From NCBI RefSeq assembly GCF_018129995.1, contig NZ_JAFCKS010000006.1, forward strand, positions 1-64,000: a stretch of DNA of 64,000 bases, in the 5' to 3' direction. The first letter of the stretch is position 1. Each line of letters begins with the position of its first letter. Below are positions 34,322 through 42,712 of the stretch, piece by piece. Source of the stretch: Bradyrhizobium sp. SZCCT0153 (lineage in GTDB: Bacteria; Pseudomonadota; Alphaproteobacteria; Rhizobiales; Xanthobacteraceae). Under the pieces are notes generated by a model. It was not told where the DNA came from, did no database searches, and saw only the letters and a program-made list of their open reading frames with translations. The position numbers were made by a program, and so were the translations under genes.

Positions 34322-34411
34322 AAGCATGATCCGGAAAAGTGTGCAGCGGTTTTCCGAAAAGATCATGCTCAAACGACAACCCAAAGCGCGATGATGATTC
34401 ATCGCGTTTTG
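34322..34411. repeat. Composite palindromic intergenic repeat, copy 2
   Basis: Same two-part structure as at 3851-3950. First arm pair AAGCATGATCCGGAAAAG / CTTTTCCGAAAAGATCATGCTC-like (34322-34370); second AAAGCGCGATGA / TCATCGCGTTTT (34383-34410). It separates rpsR from the DUF2232 gene inside a ribosomal operon. Confidence 0.8.
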
Positions 34412-34452
34412 GAGTGCGGCCGGCGGCGATGTCGTCGCCGGCCGGGTTCGTC

Positions 34453-34692
34453 TTAGCGAATGACGTAGGGCAGCAGGCCCAGGAAGCGCGCGCGCTTGAT
34501 CGCACGGGCGAGCTCACGCTGCTTCTTCGCGGACACCGCGGTGATGCGGCTCGGCACGATCTTGCCGCGCTCGGAGACGTAACGCATCAACAGCTTGGAG
34601 TCCTTGTAGTCGATCTTCGGAGCGTTCGCGCCCGTGAAAGGGCAGCTCTTGCGACGACGGAAAAACGGACGGCGTGCACCAGCTTCAGCCAT
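34453..34692 (-). CDS. rpsR: 30S ribosomal protein S18
   Basis: 79 residues, normal size. Signature FRRRKSCPFTG, the KIDYKDSKLLMRYVSERGKI segment and the basic C-terminal RAIKRARFLGLLPYV are characteristic. It forms a heterodimer with S6 on the small-subunit platform. It lies 5 bp after rpsF on the same strand, the near-universal rpsF-rpsR order. Confidence 0.98.
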   Translation of the reverse strand: MAEAGARRPFFRRRKSCPFTGANAPKIDYKDSKLLMRYVSERGKIVPSRITAVSAKKQRELARAIKRARFLGLLPYVIR

Positions 34693-34697
34693 TGATC

Positions 34698-35204
34698 TTA
34701 CTCCGCATCCGGCGTTGAGGTTTCAGCTTCGTCGCGCGGACGGCGCGGACCGCGGTCACCGCGGAAGCCACCACCGTCGCGATCGCCGCCACGGAAACCG
34801 CCTTCGCGGTCGCCACGGAAGCCACCGCCTTCGCGATCACCCCGGAAGCCGCCGCCACGGTCGTCACGCTCGCGGTCGCGGTCGGCCTTGCGCATCATCG
34901 CGGACGGGCCTTCCTCGAGTTCTTCGACGCGGACGCTGAGATAGCGGATCACGTCCTCGCTGATGCGCTCCTGGCGCTCGATCTCGGCGATCGCGGCGGA
35001 CGGCGCGTCGATGTTGAGCAGCACGAAGTGCGCCTTGCGGTTCTTGTTCATGCGGTAGGTGAGGGAGCGCACGCCCCAGTTCTCGGTCTTGGTGACCTTG
35101 CCGCCGAGACCCTCGACGATGCCGGTCATCTGCGCAGTCAGCTCTTCGACCTGCTGCGTGCTCGCGTCCTGACGCGCGAGAAAAACATGCTCATAGAGAG
35201 CCAT
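34698..35204 (-). CDS. rpsF: 30S ribosomal protein S6 with Gly/Arg/Asp-repeat tail
   Basis: 168 residues. The ferredoxin-like core (MALYEHVFLARQDAS, WGVRSLTYRMNKNRKAHF) spans ~110 residues. The rest is a low-complexity tail of GGFRGDR-type units, at least four copies, ending in an acidic segment. E. coli S6 also has a variable acidic tail, but this one is longer and repetitive. ATG 35204 is chosen; an upstream in-frame start (35231) is unlikely. First gene of the ribosomal group, with a candidate promoter ~190 bp upstream, leaving room for a regulatory leader. Confidence 0.97.
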   Translation of the reverse strand: MALYEHVFLARQDASTQQVEELTAQMTGIVEGLGGKVTKTENWGVRSLTYRMNKNRKAHFVLLNIDAPSAAIAEIERQERISEDVIRYLSVRVEELEEGPSAMMRKADRDRERDDRGGGFRGDREGGGFRGDREGGFRGGDRDGGGFRGDRGPRRPRDEAETSTPDAE

Positions 35205-35395
35205 GGTGGTCCTTTCCTCATGTTGGCGCATCGCCCGGCGTCAAGCCCTTAAGAGGCCTTCGGAAAGGACTCTGGGATTAAGCTCAGAAGGCGGAAACAC
35301 GGGACGACGGGCCGACTGGCCCTGCCACACCAAAATCACGAATGATTTGCTGAGACCGTCCGTTCAGCTCCCGGCCGGGGTCTGCGGTTGCGCGC

Positions 35396-35423
35396 CTTAT
35401 ACGGATTTTGGCCGACTTGGCAA
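35396..35423 (-). promoter_or_regulatory. Candidate rpsF promoter
   Basis: On the - strand TTGCCA (complement of 35418-35423), a 16-bp spacer and TATAAG (complement of 35396-35401). It is a reasonable alphaproteobacterial sigma-70 match and would give a long leader before rpsF, as expected where S6:S18 autoregulate. Confidence 0.4.
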
Positions 35424-35498
35424 GGATGCAGGCGGCTATTCGCCCGGACGGTTCCCGTCCAACGGCATTGGGCCGGTCCTTTCATACCACAATCCAGC

Positions 35499-35527
35499 TT
35501 GATCTATTTGTTTGTATGTCATACAAA
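35499..35527 (+). promoter_or_regulatory. Predicted promoter and TetR operator upstream of the desaturase operon
   Basis: TTGATC (35499-35504), a 17-bp spacer and TACAAA (35522-35527) form a promoter-like pair. The perfect inverted repeat TTTGTATG-T-CATACAAA (35511-35527) overlaps the spacer and -10, 20 bp before the TetR start codon. The layout indicates autorepression. Confidence 0.65.
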
Positions 35528-35547
35528 TAAACGAGCAAGAGGGCTCC

Positions 35548-36258
35548 ATGGCGGAAAAGTCGGTTCATGAGCCGTTTGAGGCGGCTGGCGACCCCAAGCA
35601 TACCGCGCGCGCCACGCGCTCGGCAGGCCGCAAGATGCGGTCGCTGCTGCTGGATGCCGCGAGCCCGATGTTCCGGGAGCGGGGGCTGTCGGGCACCGCG
35701 ATCACCGACATCGCGGCCGCTGCAGACGCCTTCCCGAGCCAGATCACCTATTACTTCCGCACCAAGGAGGCGCTGTTCGTCGAATGCGCCTGCCGCGAGC
35801 TGCTGTATCTGGCGCGAAAGACGGAGCAGGCGGCGCTGAAGGCGCGCACGCCACGGGAATACACCCATGCGCTGGCCGAGACCGTAACGGCGAGCGATTC
35901 TGTCGCTTTCTTCGCCGAAGCCCTGACATTGACACGGCGGCGCCAGGATCTCGCACCGCTGGTCGAGCGCACCATCGAGCGTCTGCACAGCGAGGGCGCG
36001 CGGGCCTATGCCAGTCAGGTGGAGCGGCACGGCTGGCGCTCCCTGCGTGCGCCCGACGAAAGCTCCCGGCGGTTCTGGGCCGTCGCCATCGGCATCATCC
36101 TCGAGGGTTACGCCATGGGCCGTTCGCCCGAGGAGCTCTGTGCCGAGATGCTCCGCGTGCTCGGCGAGCAGGCGAAATCCGTCGGCGACGCCGCGCGCCT
36201 GCGCCTCGTCGACGCGCACACTGCATCAAGCAATTCGAACGAGGAGGGTAGGCCATGA
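35548..36258 (+). CDS. TetR/AcrR family transcriptional regulator (with fatty acid desaturase)
   Basis: 236 residues from ATG 35548. The DNA-binding helices are GLSGTAITDIAAAADAFPSQ followed by ITYYFRTKEALFVEC; the ligand domain is helical with a C-terminal segment reminiscent of TetR_C lipid-responsive regulators. Its stop overlaps the desaturase start by 4 bp (ATGA). The promoter contains a perfect palindrome, so autoregulation and control of desaturase level, perhaps sensing acyl-CoA or membrane lipids, is inferred. Confidence 0.88.
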   Translation: MAEKSVHEPFEAAGDPKHTARATRSAGRKMRSLLLDAASPMFRERGLSGTAITDIAAAADAFPSQITYYFRTKEALFVECACRELLYLARKTEQAALKARTPREYTHALAETVTASDSVAFFAEALTLTRRRQDLAPLVERTIERLHSEGARAYASQVERHGWRSLRAPDESSRRFWAVAIGIILEGYAMGRSPEELCAEMLRVLGEQAKSVGDAARLRLVDAHTASSNSNEEGRP

Positions 36259-37280
36259 CCGCGCTTCGCATGCGTGCCCGTGATTTCCTGACCGACGATC
36301 AGCTCGCCGACGTGCGCCGGCGCGTGACGTGGAAAGGTGTCGCACTGATCGCCCACGCATGGGCATTGATCATCGGTGCGATCGCACTGGTCGCGTGGTG
36401 GCCAAATCCGGTCACCTATGTTCTCGCCGTCGCCATCATCGGCTCGCGCCAGCTTGGGCTCGCGATCCTGATGCATGACGGTGCGCATGGTTGCCTGTCC
36501 GCCGACGAGAAGACCAATCTGGCCCTGAGCCAGTGGTTTTGCGCCTATCCACTCTTCGCGGAGACGCGAAGCTACCGGCGCTATCACCTTCAGCATCATG
36601 CGCGCACCCAGCAGGAGGACGATCCTGATCTCGTGCTGTCGGCGCCGTTTCCGATCACGAAGCTGAGCTACCGCCGCAAGTTCATTCGGGACATCACCGG
36701 GCAGACCGGCTACCAGCAGCGAAAGGCGCAACTGCTCAATGCGCTCGGTCCGAAGGACTGGTCGTGGCGGCAGCGCGCGGCGCATTTCCGGGAGCAGCTC
36801 GGGCCGCAATGCCTCGTCAATGCGGCGATGTTCGCAGCGCTTGCGGCGGCCGGTGTGTGGTGGGCCTATCCGCTGCTATGGCTGGTGCCGCTGCTCACAT
36901 GGATGATGGTCATCACCCGCATCCGCAACATCGCCGAGCACGCCGTCGTCCCCGACAGCAGCGATCCCCTGCGCAACACCCGCACCACTTACGCCAATTT
37001 TCTCGAGCGCCTGTTCATCGCGCCGTATTGCGTGAACTATCACCTCGAGCATCATCTCTTGTTCTACGTGCCCTGCTACAATCTGCCGAAGGTGCATCGC
37101 CTGCTGAGCGCGAGCCGGCACGCCGGCCGCATGGAGGTGCAGCCGGGCTATGCGGCCGTGCTGCGGCTTGCGACGGCGAAGCCGAACCGCGACGACCGGC
37201 CGGGTCAACTGGTGAACAGCGCACGCCGCGCGCAGGCCGGGTCGGAGGTCGATGCCAACCAGACCGCCGGCGGATTTTAA
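36255..37280 (+). CDS. Membrane fatty acid desaturase/hydroxylase family protein
   Basis: 341-residue integral-membrane di-iron enzyme. The three histidine clusters are HDGAH (74-78), HLQHH (111-115) and HLEHH (263-267), plus EH at ~228-229, matching the fatty acid desaturase superfamily. About four membrane spans are placed between them. It introduces a double bond or hydroxyl into an acyl chain or a related substrate; exact specificity unknown. Translationally coupled to the preceding TetR gene. The C-terminal ~50 residues are polar and variable. Confidence 0.9.
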   Translation: MTALRMRARDFLTDDQLADVRRRVTWKGVALIAHAWALIIGAIALVAWWPNPVTYVLAVAIIGSRQLGLAILMHDGAHGCLSADEKTNLALSQWFCAYPLFAETRSYRRYHLQHHARTQQEDDPDLVLSAPFPITKLSYRRKFIRDITGQTGYQQRKAQLLNALGPKDWSWRQRAAHFREQLGPQCLVNAAMFAALAAAGVWWAYPLLWLVPLLTWMMVITRIRNIAEHAVVPDSSDPLRNTRTTYANFLERLFIAPYCVNYHLEHHLLFYVPCYNLPKVHRLLSASRHAGRMEVQPGYAAVLRLATAKPNRDDRPGQLVNSARRAQAGSEVDANQTAGGF

Positions 37281-37368
37281 GGGGTCGCGTTCCCGGTTGA
37301 ATGCCGGTCGAAGTTCCCATCTTGGCTTGACAGTCCGACCCCGGACAGTGTCTACGGCCCCCTTTGGA

Positions 37369-37384
37369 GCATGATCCGGAACCA
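37369..37384. repeat. Solo fragment of the GCATGATCCGGAA repeat
   Basis: GGAGCATGATCCGGAA matches the left edge of the composite repeat found at 3851, 34322 and 38412. No second arm is visible, so it looks like a truncated remnant upstream of fabD. Confidence 0.5.
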
Positions 37385-37453
37385 TGGCCTAAGGCCGTGC
37401 GTAATCGGCTGCCGGTTCTCGCAGAGATCACGCCCGACAAGCAGGGAGCGCCG

Positions 37454-38413
37454 ATGACGGCTGCATTCACATTTCCAGGGCAGGGTTCCCAGGCGGTTGG
37501 CATGGGCAAGGCTCTCGCCGACTCATTTCCGGTGGCGCGCGCCGTGTTCGACGAGGTCGATGCCGCGCTTGGGGAGAGGCTGACGGCGACCATCTGGGAA
37601 GGCCCGGCCGAAACCCTTCAGCTCACCGAAAACGCCCAGCCGGCCCTGATGGCGGTGTCTGTTGCCACATTGCGTGTGCTTGAGGCTGAAGCCGGTTTTT
37701 CCGTGGGGCGGGACGCGACCTTCGTCGCTGGCCACTCGCTCGGTGAATACTCGGCGCTGGCTGCGGCCGGCAGCCTGACGATTTCCGACACCGCGCGGCT
37801 GCTTCGCACTCGCGGTCTCGCAATGCAAAAAGCGGTGCCGGTCGGCGCCGGCGCGATGGCCGCTCTGCTCGGCCTCGACTACGAGGCCGCCATGGAGGTC
37901 GCGCACGAGGCGGCGCAGGGGCAGGTCTGCCAGGCCGCCAACGACAATGGCGGCGGGCAGGTGGTCGTCTCCGGCGACAAGGCCGCGGTCGATCGCGCCG
38001 TCGAGATCGCCAAGACCAAGGGTGCCAAGCGCGCGATGTTGCTGCCGGTGTCCGCGCCGTTCCATTGCAAGCTGATGCAGCCGGCTGCGGACGCGATGGC
38101 CGAGGCGCTGGCCAAGGTTACGATCAGGGCGCCGGCGGCGCCGCTGGTGTCGAACGTGCTGGCGCGCGCGATTACCGATCCCGACGAGATCCGCCGCCGT
38201 CTGGTCGAGCAGGTCACCGGCACTGTGCGCTGGCGCGAGTCGGTCGCCTACATGGCGGGGCAGGGCGTCACCCGTTTCTTCGAGATCGGCGCCGGCAAGG
38301 TGCTGACGGGACTCGTCAAGCGCATTGCGGACGGTGCCGTCGGGGTTGCGGTCGGCGGGCCGAACGACATTGCCGCCGCCAGGGATGCATTGGCCGCTGC
38401 GAAGCAGGGCTAA
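37454..38413 (+). CDS. fabD: Malonyl-CoA:ACP transacylase
   Basis: 319 residues. Transfers malonyl groups from CoA to ACP at the start of fatty-acid elongation. FPGQGSQAVGMGK near the N-terminus, the active-site Ser in GHSLGEYSA (near residue 95), the catalytic His in VSAPFHCKLM (near 205) and the C-terminal EIGAGKVLTGL are all present. ATG 37454 has an upstream GCAGGGAG; the longer in-frame ORF begins in a repeat remnant. First gene of fabD-fabG-acpP-fabF. Confidence 0.97.
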   Translation: MTAAFTFPGQGSQAVGMGKALADSFPVARAVFDEVDAALGERLTATIWEGPAETLQLTENAQPALMAVSVATLRVLEAEAGFSVGRDATFVAGHSLGEYSALAAAGSLTISDTARLLRTRGLAMQKAVPVGAGAMAALLGLDYEAAMEVAHEAAQGQVCQAANDNGGGQVVVSGDKAAVDRAVEIAKTKGAKRAMLLPVSAPFHCKLMQPAADAMAEALAKVTIRAPAAPLVSNVLARAITDPDEIRRRLVEQVTGTVRWRESVAYMAGQGVTRFFEIGAGKVLTGLVKRIADGAVGVAVGGPNDIAAARDALAAAKQG

Positions 38414-38502
38414 CGCGCGATGGTTCGTCATCGCGCTTCAGTTCTTTAAGTTTGCGCACGATCTTTCCGGACAACTTCTGCACGCTTTTCCGGATCGTGC
38501 TT
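38412..38502. repeat. Composite palindromic intergenic repeat, copy 3 (inverted)
   Basis: Same element as 3851-3950 but reversed and more diverged. The GCGCGATGGTTCGTCATCGCGC hairpin comes first, followed by GCACGATCTTTCCGG / CCGGATCGTGC. It fills the fabD-fabG gap and would form hairpins in the mRNA. Confidence 0.7.
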
Positions 38503-38516
38503 TGAAGGAGTTATCG

Positions 38517-39254
38517 ATGTTCGATCTGACTGGCAAAAAGGCGCTCGTCACCGGCGCAACTGGCGGCATCGGCGGCGCGATCGCGCAGGCGCTGCACGCG
38601 CAGGGCGCCACCGTAGCGATTTCGGGCACGCGGAAGGAAGTGCTGGATGAGCTTGCCGGCAAGCTCGGCGAGCGTAGCCATGTGCTGCCCTGCAATCTCT
38701 CCAAGGCGGACGAGGTCGAGGCGCTGGTGCCCGCCGCGGAAGCTGCGATGGGACAGGTCGACATCCTCATCGCCAATGCCGGCATCACCCGCGACAACCT
38801 CTTCGTGCAGCTCCGTGACGAGGACTGGGATGAGGTCATCAACGTCAATCTGACTGCGACCTTCCGCCTCGCGCGCGCCGCGACCAAACTGATGATGCGC
38901 AAGCGCTTCGGCCGCATCATCGCCATCACCTCGGTGGTCGGCGTCACCGGCAATCCCGGGCAAGGTAATTATACGGCCTCGAAGGCGGGCCTGATCGGGA
39001 TGATCAAGACGCTGGGTGCCGAGTACGCCAAGCGCGGCGTCACCGCGAACTGCATCGCGCCCGGCTTCATCAAGACGCCGATGACCGATGCGCTCAACGA
39101 CAAGCAGCGCGAAATGATTCTGACCAAGGTTCCGGCTGCCCGCCTGGGGACGCCTGAGGACATTGCGGCGGCCGCCGTCTACCTGAGTTCGAACGAAGCT
39201 GCCTACGTCACCGGCCAAACCATCCATGTCAACGGCGGCATGGCCATGATCTGA
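38517..39254 (+). CDS. fabG: 3-oxoacyl-[ACP] reductase
   Basis: 245 residues. NADPH-dependent reduction of 3-ketoacyl-ACP. Cofactor motif TGATGGIGGAIA, NNAG-equivalent ANAGITRDN, catalytic Ser in ITSVVGVTGNPGQ and Tyr/Lys in NYTASKAG. The ATG at 38517 has GAAGGAG seven bases upstream; a longer in-frame ORF upstream runs into fabD and a repeat and is spurious. Follows fabD after a palindromic repeat. Confidence 0.97.
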   Translation: MFDLTGKKALVTGATGGIGGAIAQALHAQGATVAISGTRKEVLDELAGKLGERSHVLPCNLSKADEVEALVPAAEAAMGQVDILIANAGITRDNLFVQLRDEDWDEVINVNLTATFRLARAATKLMMRKRFGRIIAITSVVGVTGNPGQGNYTASKAGLIGMIKTLGAEYAKRGVTANCIAPGFIKTPMTDALNDKQREMILTKVPAARLGTPEDIAAAAVYLSSNEAAYVTGQTIHVNGGMAMI

Positions 39255-39577
39255 CCCATGATCTGACGCCTCGCTCCGCGCCGCCCCTCGGGGCGGGCCG
39301 GATGCGGCAAACGGCCGTTTCCGGAGCGAAATGAGGCTTGTAGTCAAGGCAATTGAAGTATGATAACCGGACCTTCAACGGATGGGCAAAGAACGCCATT
39401 GCAGGTTTTTGAAACCCTGTATATTGGCGATGCTGAGCCTTGGCCGTCGTTCGCCGGGCCCTGCATCGGTTAGGATGGGGCCAAATCAAAGTTCGTAAGC
39501 GAAGGCAGTCAAACGACCACGACGGCTCGTATCGTCCCGGGGGGTCGGGTCTACAGGGAACAACACGAGGTTAAGCA
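39255..39577. other. 323-bp gap between fabG and acpP
   Basis: Contains a short hairpin (39281-39296) just after fabG, an AAACGGCCGTTT palindrome near 39308-39319, and presumably the acpP promoter, which I could not pin down. No ORF is supported. Confidence 0.5.
39281..39296 (+). terminator. Hairpin after fabG
   Basis: CCGCCC with GGGCGG closed by a CTCG loop, 27 bp past the fabG stop. GC-rich without a U-tract, so possibly partial termination before acpP, which usually has its own promoter. Confidence 0.35.
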
Positions 39578-39817
39578 ATGAGTGACATTGGCGAGCGGGT
39601 TAAGAAGATCGTGGTCGAACACCTTGGTGTTGAACCCGAGAAGGTTGTCGACGCTGCGAGCTTCATCGACGACCTCGGCGCCGACAGTCTGGACACCGTC
39701 GAACTGGTGATGGCGTTCGAAGAAGAATTCGGTTGCGAGATTCCGGACGACGCCGCGGAGACGATTCTCACCGTCGGCGACGCGACGAAGTTTCTCGAGA
39801 AGAACGCGAAGAGCTAA
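39578..39817 (+). CDS. acpP: Acyl carrier protein
   Basis: 79 residues, strongly acidic, with the phosphopantetheine attachment Ser in GADSLDTVELVMAFEEEF (residue ~37). Carries growing acyl chains for FabD/FabG/FabF. Start ATG 39578 is preceded by GAGGTTAAGCA. Lies between fabG and fabF; a strong hairpin follows before fabF, so ACP can be made in excess over the enzymes. Confidence 0.98.
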   Translation: MSDIGERVKKIVVEHLGVEPEKVVDAASFIDDLGADSLDTVELVMAFEEEFGCEIPDDAAETILTVGDATKFLEKNAKS

Positions 39818-39845
39818 GGCTCTTCAATTTCGCGGGGACAACATT

Positions 39846-39884
39846 GAAACCGGACGGGCCGCTTCCCAGCGGTCAGCCGGTTTC
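39846..39884 (+). terminator. Terminator/attenuator between acpP and fabF
   Basis: GAAACCGG and CCGGTTTC form the outer 8-bp stem, with an inner CCGCT/AGCGG stem around TCCC, followed by TTGTTATT. Looks like an intrinsic, perhaps partial, terminator that would set a high acpP:fabF ratio. Confidence 0.65.
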
Positions 39885-39925
39885 TTGTTATTGGCCGCGA
39901 ATCTTTCGATACGGAGTTTTCAGAT

Positions 39926-41191
39926 ATGAGGCGGGTTGTCGTCACGGGTCTCGGCATGGTGTCGCCACTCGGCTGTGGCGTCGAACCGACCTGGAAACGC
40001 ATCCTCAACGGCGAAAGCGGTGCGCGCAGGATCGAGAGCTTCGACGTCTCCGATCTGCAGACCAAGATCGCCTGCACGGTCGTGCGTGGTGACGGAACGA
40101 ACGACACCTTCAATCCCGACAAGTGGATGGAGCCGAAGGACCAGCGCAAGGTCGACGACTTCATCATCTTCGGCATGGCTGCGGCCGGCCAGGCGCTCGA
40201 CGATGCCAACTGGCATCCCGAGACCGAAGAGGACAAGTGCGCCACCGGCACCATGATCGGGTCCGGCATCGGCGGCCTCAACGGCATTGCCGACACCGCG
40301 ATCCTCCTGAAGGAGCGCGGACCGCGCCGGGTCTCACCGTTCTTCATCCCGGGCCGCCTGATCAATCTCGCTTCCGGCTACGTCTCGATCGCGCACGGGC
40401 TGAAGGGGCCGAACCATTCGGTGGTTACGGCCTGCTCGACCGGCGCACATGCCGTCGGCGATGCCGCCCGGCTGATCGCGCTCGGCGATGCCGACGTGAT
40501 GGTCGCCGGCGGCGCTGAATCGCCGATCGGCCGCATCGGCATTGCCGGCTTCAACGCCGCGCGTGCGCTCTCCACCGGCTTCAACGACACGCCCGAGAAG
40601 GCCTCGCGTCCTTACGACAAGGACCGTGACGGCTTCGTGATGGGCGAGGGCGCCGGCGTCCTCGTCCTGGAAGAACTCGAGCACGCCCGGCGCCGCGGCG
40701 CGAAGATCTATGCGGAGGTGGTCGGCTACGGCCTCTCGGGCGATGCCTATCACATCACCTCGCCGGCACCCGATGGCGATGGCGGCTTCCGCAGCATGGC
40801 CGCCGCGCTCAAGCGCGCCGGCATCACGGCGTCCGATCTCGACTACATCAACGCCCACGGCACCTCGACACCGCTCGGTGACGAGATCGAACTCGGGGCT
40901 GTCGAACGTCTGCTCGGCAATGCAGCATCCAAGGTCGCGATGTCCTCGACCAAGTCGTCGACCGGACATCTGCTCGGTGCAGCCGGCGCGATCGAGGCGA
41001 TCTTCGCCGTTCTGGCGATTCGCGATAATGTCGTGCCGCCGACCATCAACCTGGACAATCCGTCGGTCGAAACTGCGATCGATCTCGTGCCGCGCACGGC
41101 GAAGAAGCGTGAAGTCAACATCGCGTTGTCGAATTCTTTCGGTTTTGGCGGTACCAACGCGTCGGTGATCGTCCGGCGTCTGGACCATTAG
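39926..41191 (+). CDS. fabF: 3-oxoacyl-[ACP] synthase II
   Basis: 421-residue condensing enzyme. The thiolase-fold catalytic triad is visible: Cys in VTACSTGAHA, His in NAHGTSTPLGD and His in SSTGHLLGAAG, plus the C-terminal SFGFGGTNAS. Elongates acyl-ACP with malonyl-ACP. ATG 39926 follows the acpP hairpin by 42 bp. mltG lies 125 bp downstream, the common rhizobial fabF-mltG order. Confidence 0.97.
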   Translation: MRRVVVTGLGMVSPLGCGVEPTWKRILNGESGARRIESFDVSDLQTKIACTVVRGDGTNDTFNPDKWMEPKDQRKVDDFIIFGMAAAGQALDDANWHPETEEDKCATGTMIGSGIGGLNGIADTAILLKERGPRRVSPFFIPGRLINLASGYVSIAHGLKGPNHSVVTACSTGAHAVGDAARLIALGDADVMVAGGAESPIGRIGIAGFNAARALSTGFNDTPEKASRPYDKDRDGFVMGEGAGVLVLEELEHARRRGAKIYAEVVGYGLSGDAYHITSPAPDGDGGFRSMAAALKRAGITASDLDYINAHGTSTPLGDEIELGAVERLLGNAASKVAMSSTKSSTGHLLGAAGAIEAIFAVLAIRDNVVPPTINLDNPSVETAIDLVPRTAKKREVNIALSNSFGFGGTNASVIVRRLDH

Positions 41192-41316
41192 TTTGTTGTT
41201 GCGACGAATCCACCGTTTTGCCGCATTCGGCGATAGTCATGGAAGTGGGCGCGTGCATCTGGCTCGGCAAGCGATCGTCGGGCCGCGATTGAACCGGCAG
41301 GATTCAGGTTGCATCG

Positions 41317-42582
41317 ATGAGTGAAAGGCCGCCCATTTCGCCGCGGAGTCCGCGGGCAGCGCTCGAGCCCGAGCAGGTCCCGCCGCCGCCGAAGCGATCG
41401 GACCGCGCGCGCAATCCTTTCGTGATCGTCGGCAACGCCATCATCACCCTGCTGCTGATCGCGATGATCGGCGCCGGCGGCGTCTATTATTACGGCCGGC
41501 AGGTGCTCGAGGCGCCAGGGCCGCTGAAGGACGACAAGATCGTCAACATTCCGCAGCGTGCGGGCAAGCGCGACATCGCCGAGACGCTGAACCGGGAAGG
41601 CGTGACCGACGTCAACCCGTGGGTGTTCATCGCCAGCGTTGCTGCGTTGAAGGCGAGTTCGGATCTCAAGCCCGGCGAGTACTCGTTCCAGAAGAACGCA
41701 TCCTTGCGCGACGTCATCGCCACCATCGTCGAGGGCAAGGTGGTGCAGCATGCCGTCACGATCCCGGAGGGCCTGACCTCCGAGCAGATCGTGGCGCGGC
41801 TGTCCGACAACGACATCTTCACCGGCAGCGTGCGTGAGCTGCCGCGCGAGGGCACGCTGTTGCCGGAAACCTACAAGTTCCCGCGCGGGACCCCGCGTGA
41901 CCAGGTGGTCCAGCGCATGCAGCAGGCGCACAAGCGCGTGCTGTCCGAGATCTGGGAGCGCCGCAGCCAGGACATCCCGGTCAAAACTCCTGAGCAACTG
42001 GTGACGCTGGCCTCGATCGTCGAGAAGGAAACCGGCAAGCCGGACGAGCGCAGCCGCGTCGCCGCGGTGTTCGTCAACCGCCTGAAGCAGAGGATCAAGC
42101 TGCAGTCCGATCCCACGATCATCTATGGCCTCGTCGGCGGCAAGGGCACGCTCGGCCGTCCGATCAAGCGCAGCGAGATCACGCAGCCTTCGCCCTACAA
42201 CACCTATGTGATCGAGGGACTGCCGCCGGGGCCGATCTCCAATCCCGGCCGCGCCTCGCTCGAGGCCGCCGCCAACCCGGCCCGCACCCGCGACCTCTAT
42301 TTCGTCGCCGACGGCACCGGCGGGCATGCCTTCACCGAGACCTACGACGCGCACCAGAAGAACGTCGCCAAGCTCCGCGCGATGGAGAAGCAGATCCAGA
42401 ACGACACGGTCGAGCCGGCCGAGGACGCGCCGCCGCCGGCCGCCGCCGCGCCCAGCGCCGCCGACACGCCGACCGCGACCACGCCGGCGCGGCCCAGCCA
42501 GCAGAAGAAGCCGCCTGCGGCGCGCCCCGCGCCCGCCCGGCAGGGCGCGGTGCAGACCTCGCCCCCGGTGGTCCAGCGCTAA
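41317..42582 (+). CDS. mltG: Endolytic murein transglycosylase MltG (YceG)
   Basis: 421 residues. A cytoplasmic N-terminus rich in Pro, one membrane span (FVIVGNAIITLLLIAMIGAG, residues ~35-55), a LysM-like region and the YceG catalytic domain follow. The catalytic Glu sits in LASIVEKETG with the following VFVNRLKQRIKLQSDPTIIYG. It cleaves nascent glycan strands to set their length. The last ~60 residues are Ala/Pro-rich low complexity. Located between fabF and yicC as in related genomes. Confidence 0.95.
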   Translation: MSERPPISPRSPRAALEPEQVPPPPKRSDRARNPFVIVGNAIITLLLIAMIGAGGVYYYGRQVLEAPGPLKDDKIVNIPQRAGKRDIAETLNREGVTDVNPWVFIASVAALKASSDLKPGEYSFQKNASLRDVIATIVEGKVVQHAVTIPEGLTSEQIVARLSDNDIFTGSVRELPREGTLLPETYKFPRGTPRDQVVQRMQQAHKRVLSEIWERRSQDIPVKTPEQLVTLASIVEKETGKPDERSRVAAVFVNRLKQRIKLQSDPTIIYGLVGGKGTLGRPIKRSEITQPSPYNTYVIEGLPPGPISNPGRASLEAAANPARTRDLYFVADGTGGHAFTETYDAHQKNVAKLRAMEKQIQNDTVEPAEDAPPPAAAAPSAADTPTATTPARPSQQKKPPAARPAPARQGAVQTSPPVVQR

Positions 42583-42712
42583 CCCGGCGCAGACCTGTCA
42601 ACCGCAGACCTGCCTGCGGGACTTTGCGGATTCCACTTTCCTGCAAAATAGTCTTAAGATTCGCGTGCCTTGATGGGCCCGCGAATCCCGTGTTTCTGGA
42701 GAAATTGACCTG

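Larger units (their letters stand above)
35205..35547. other. 343-bp divergent intergenic region, rpsF leader and TetR promoter
   Basis: Divergent spacer. On the - strand it holds a candidate rpsF promoter (35396-35423) and a ~190-nt leader that could carry an S6:S18-binding hairpin. On the + strand it holds the TetR promoter/operator (35499-35527). No ORF is supported. Confidence 0.55.
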
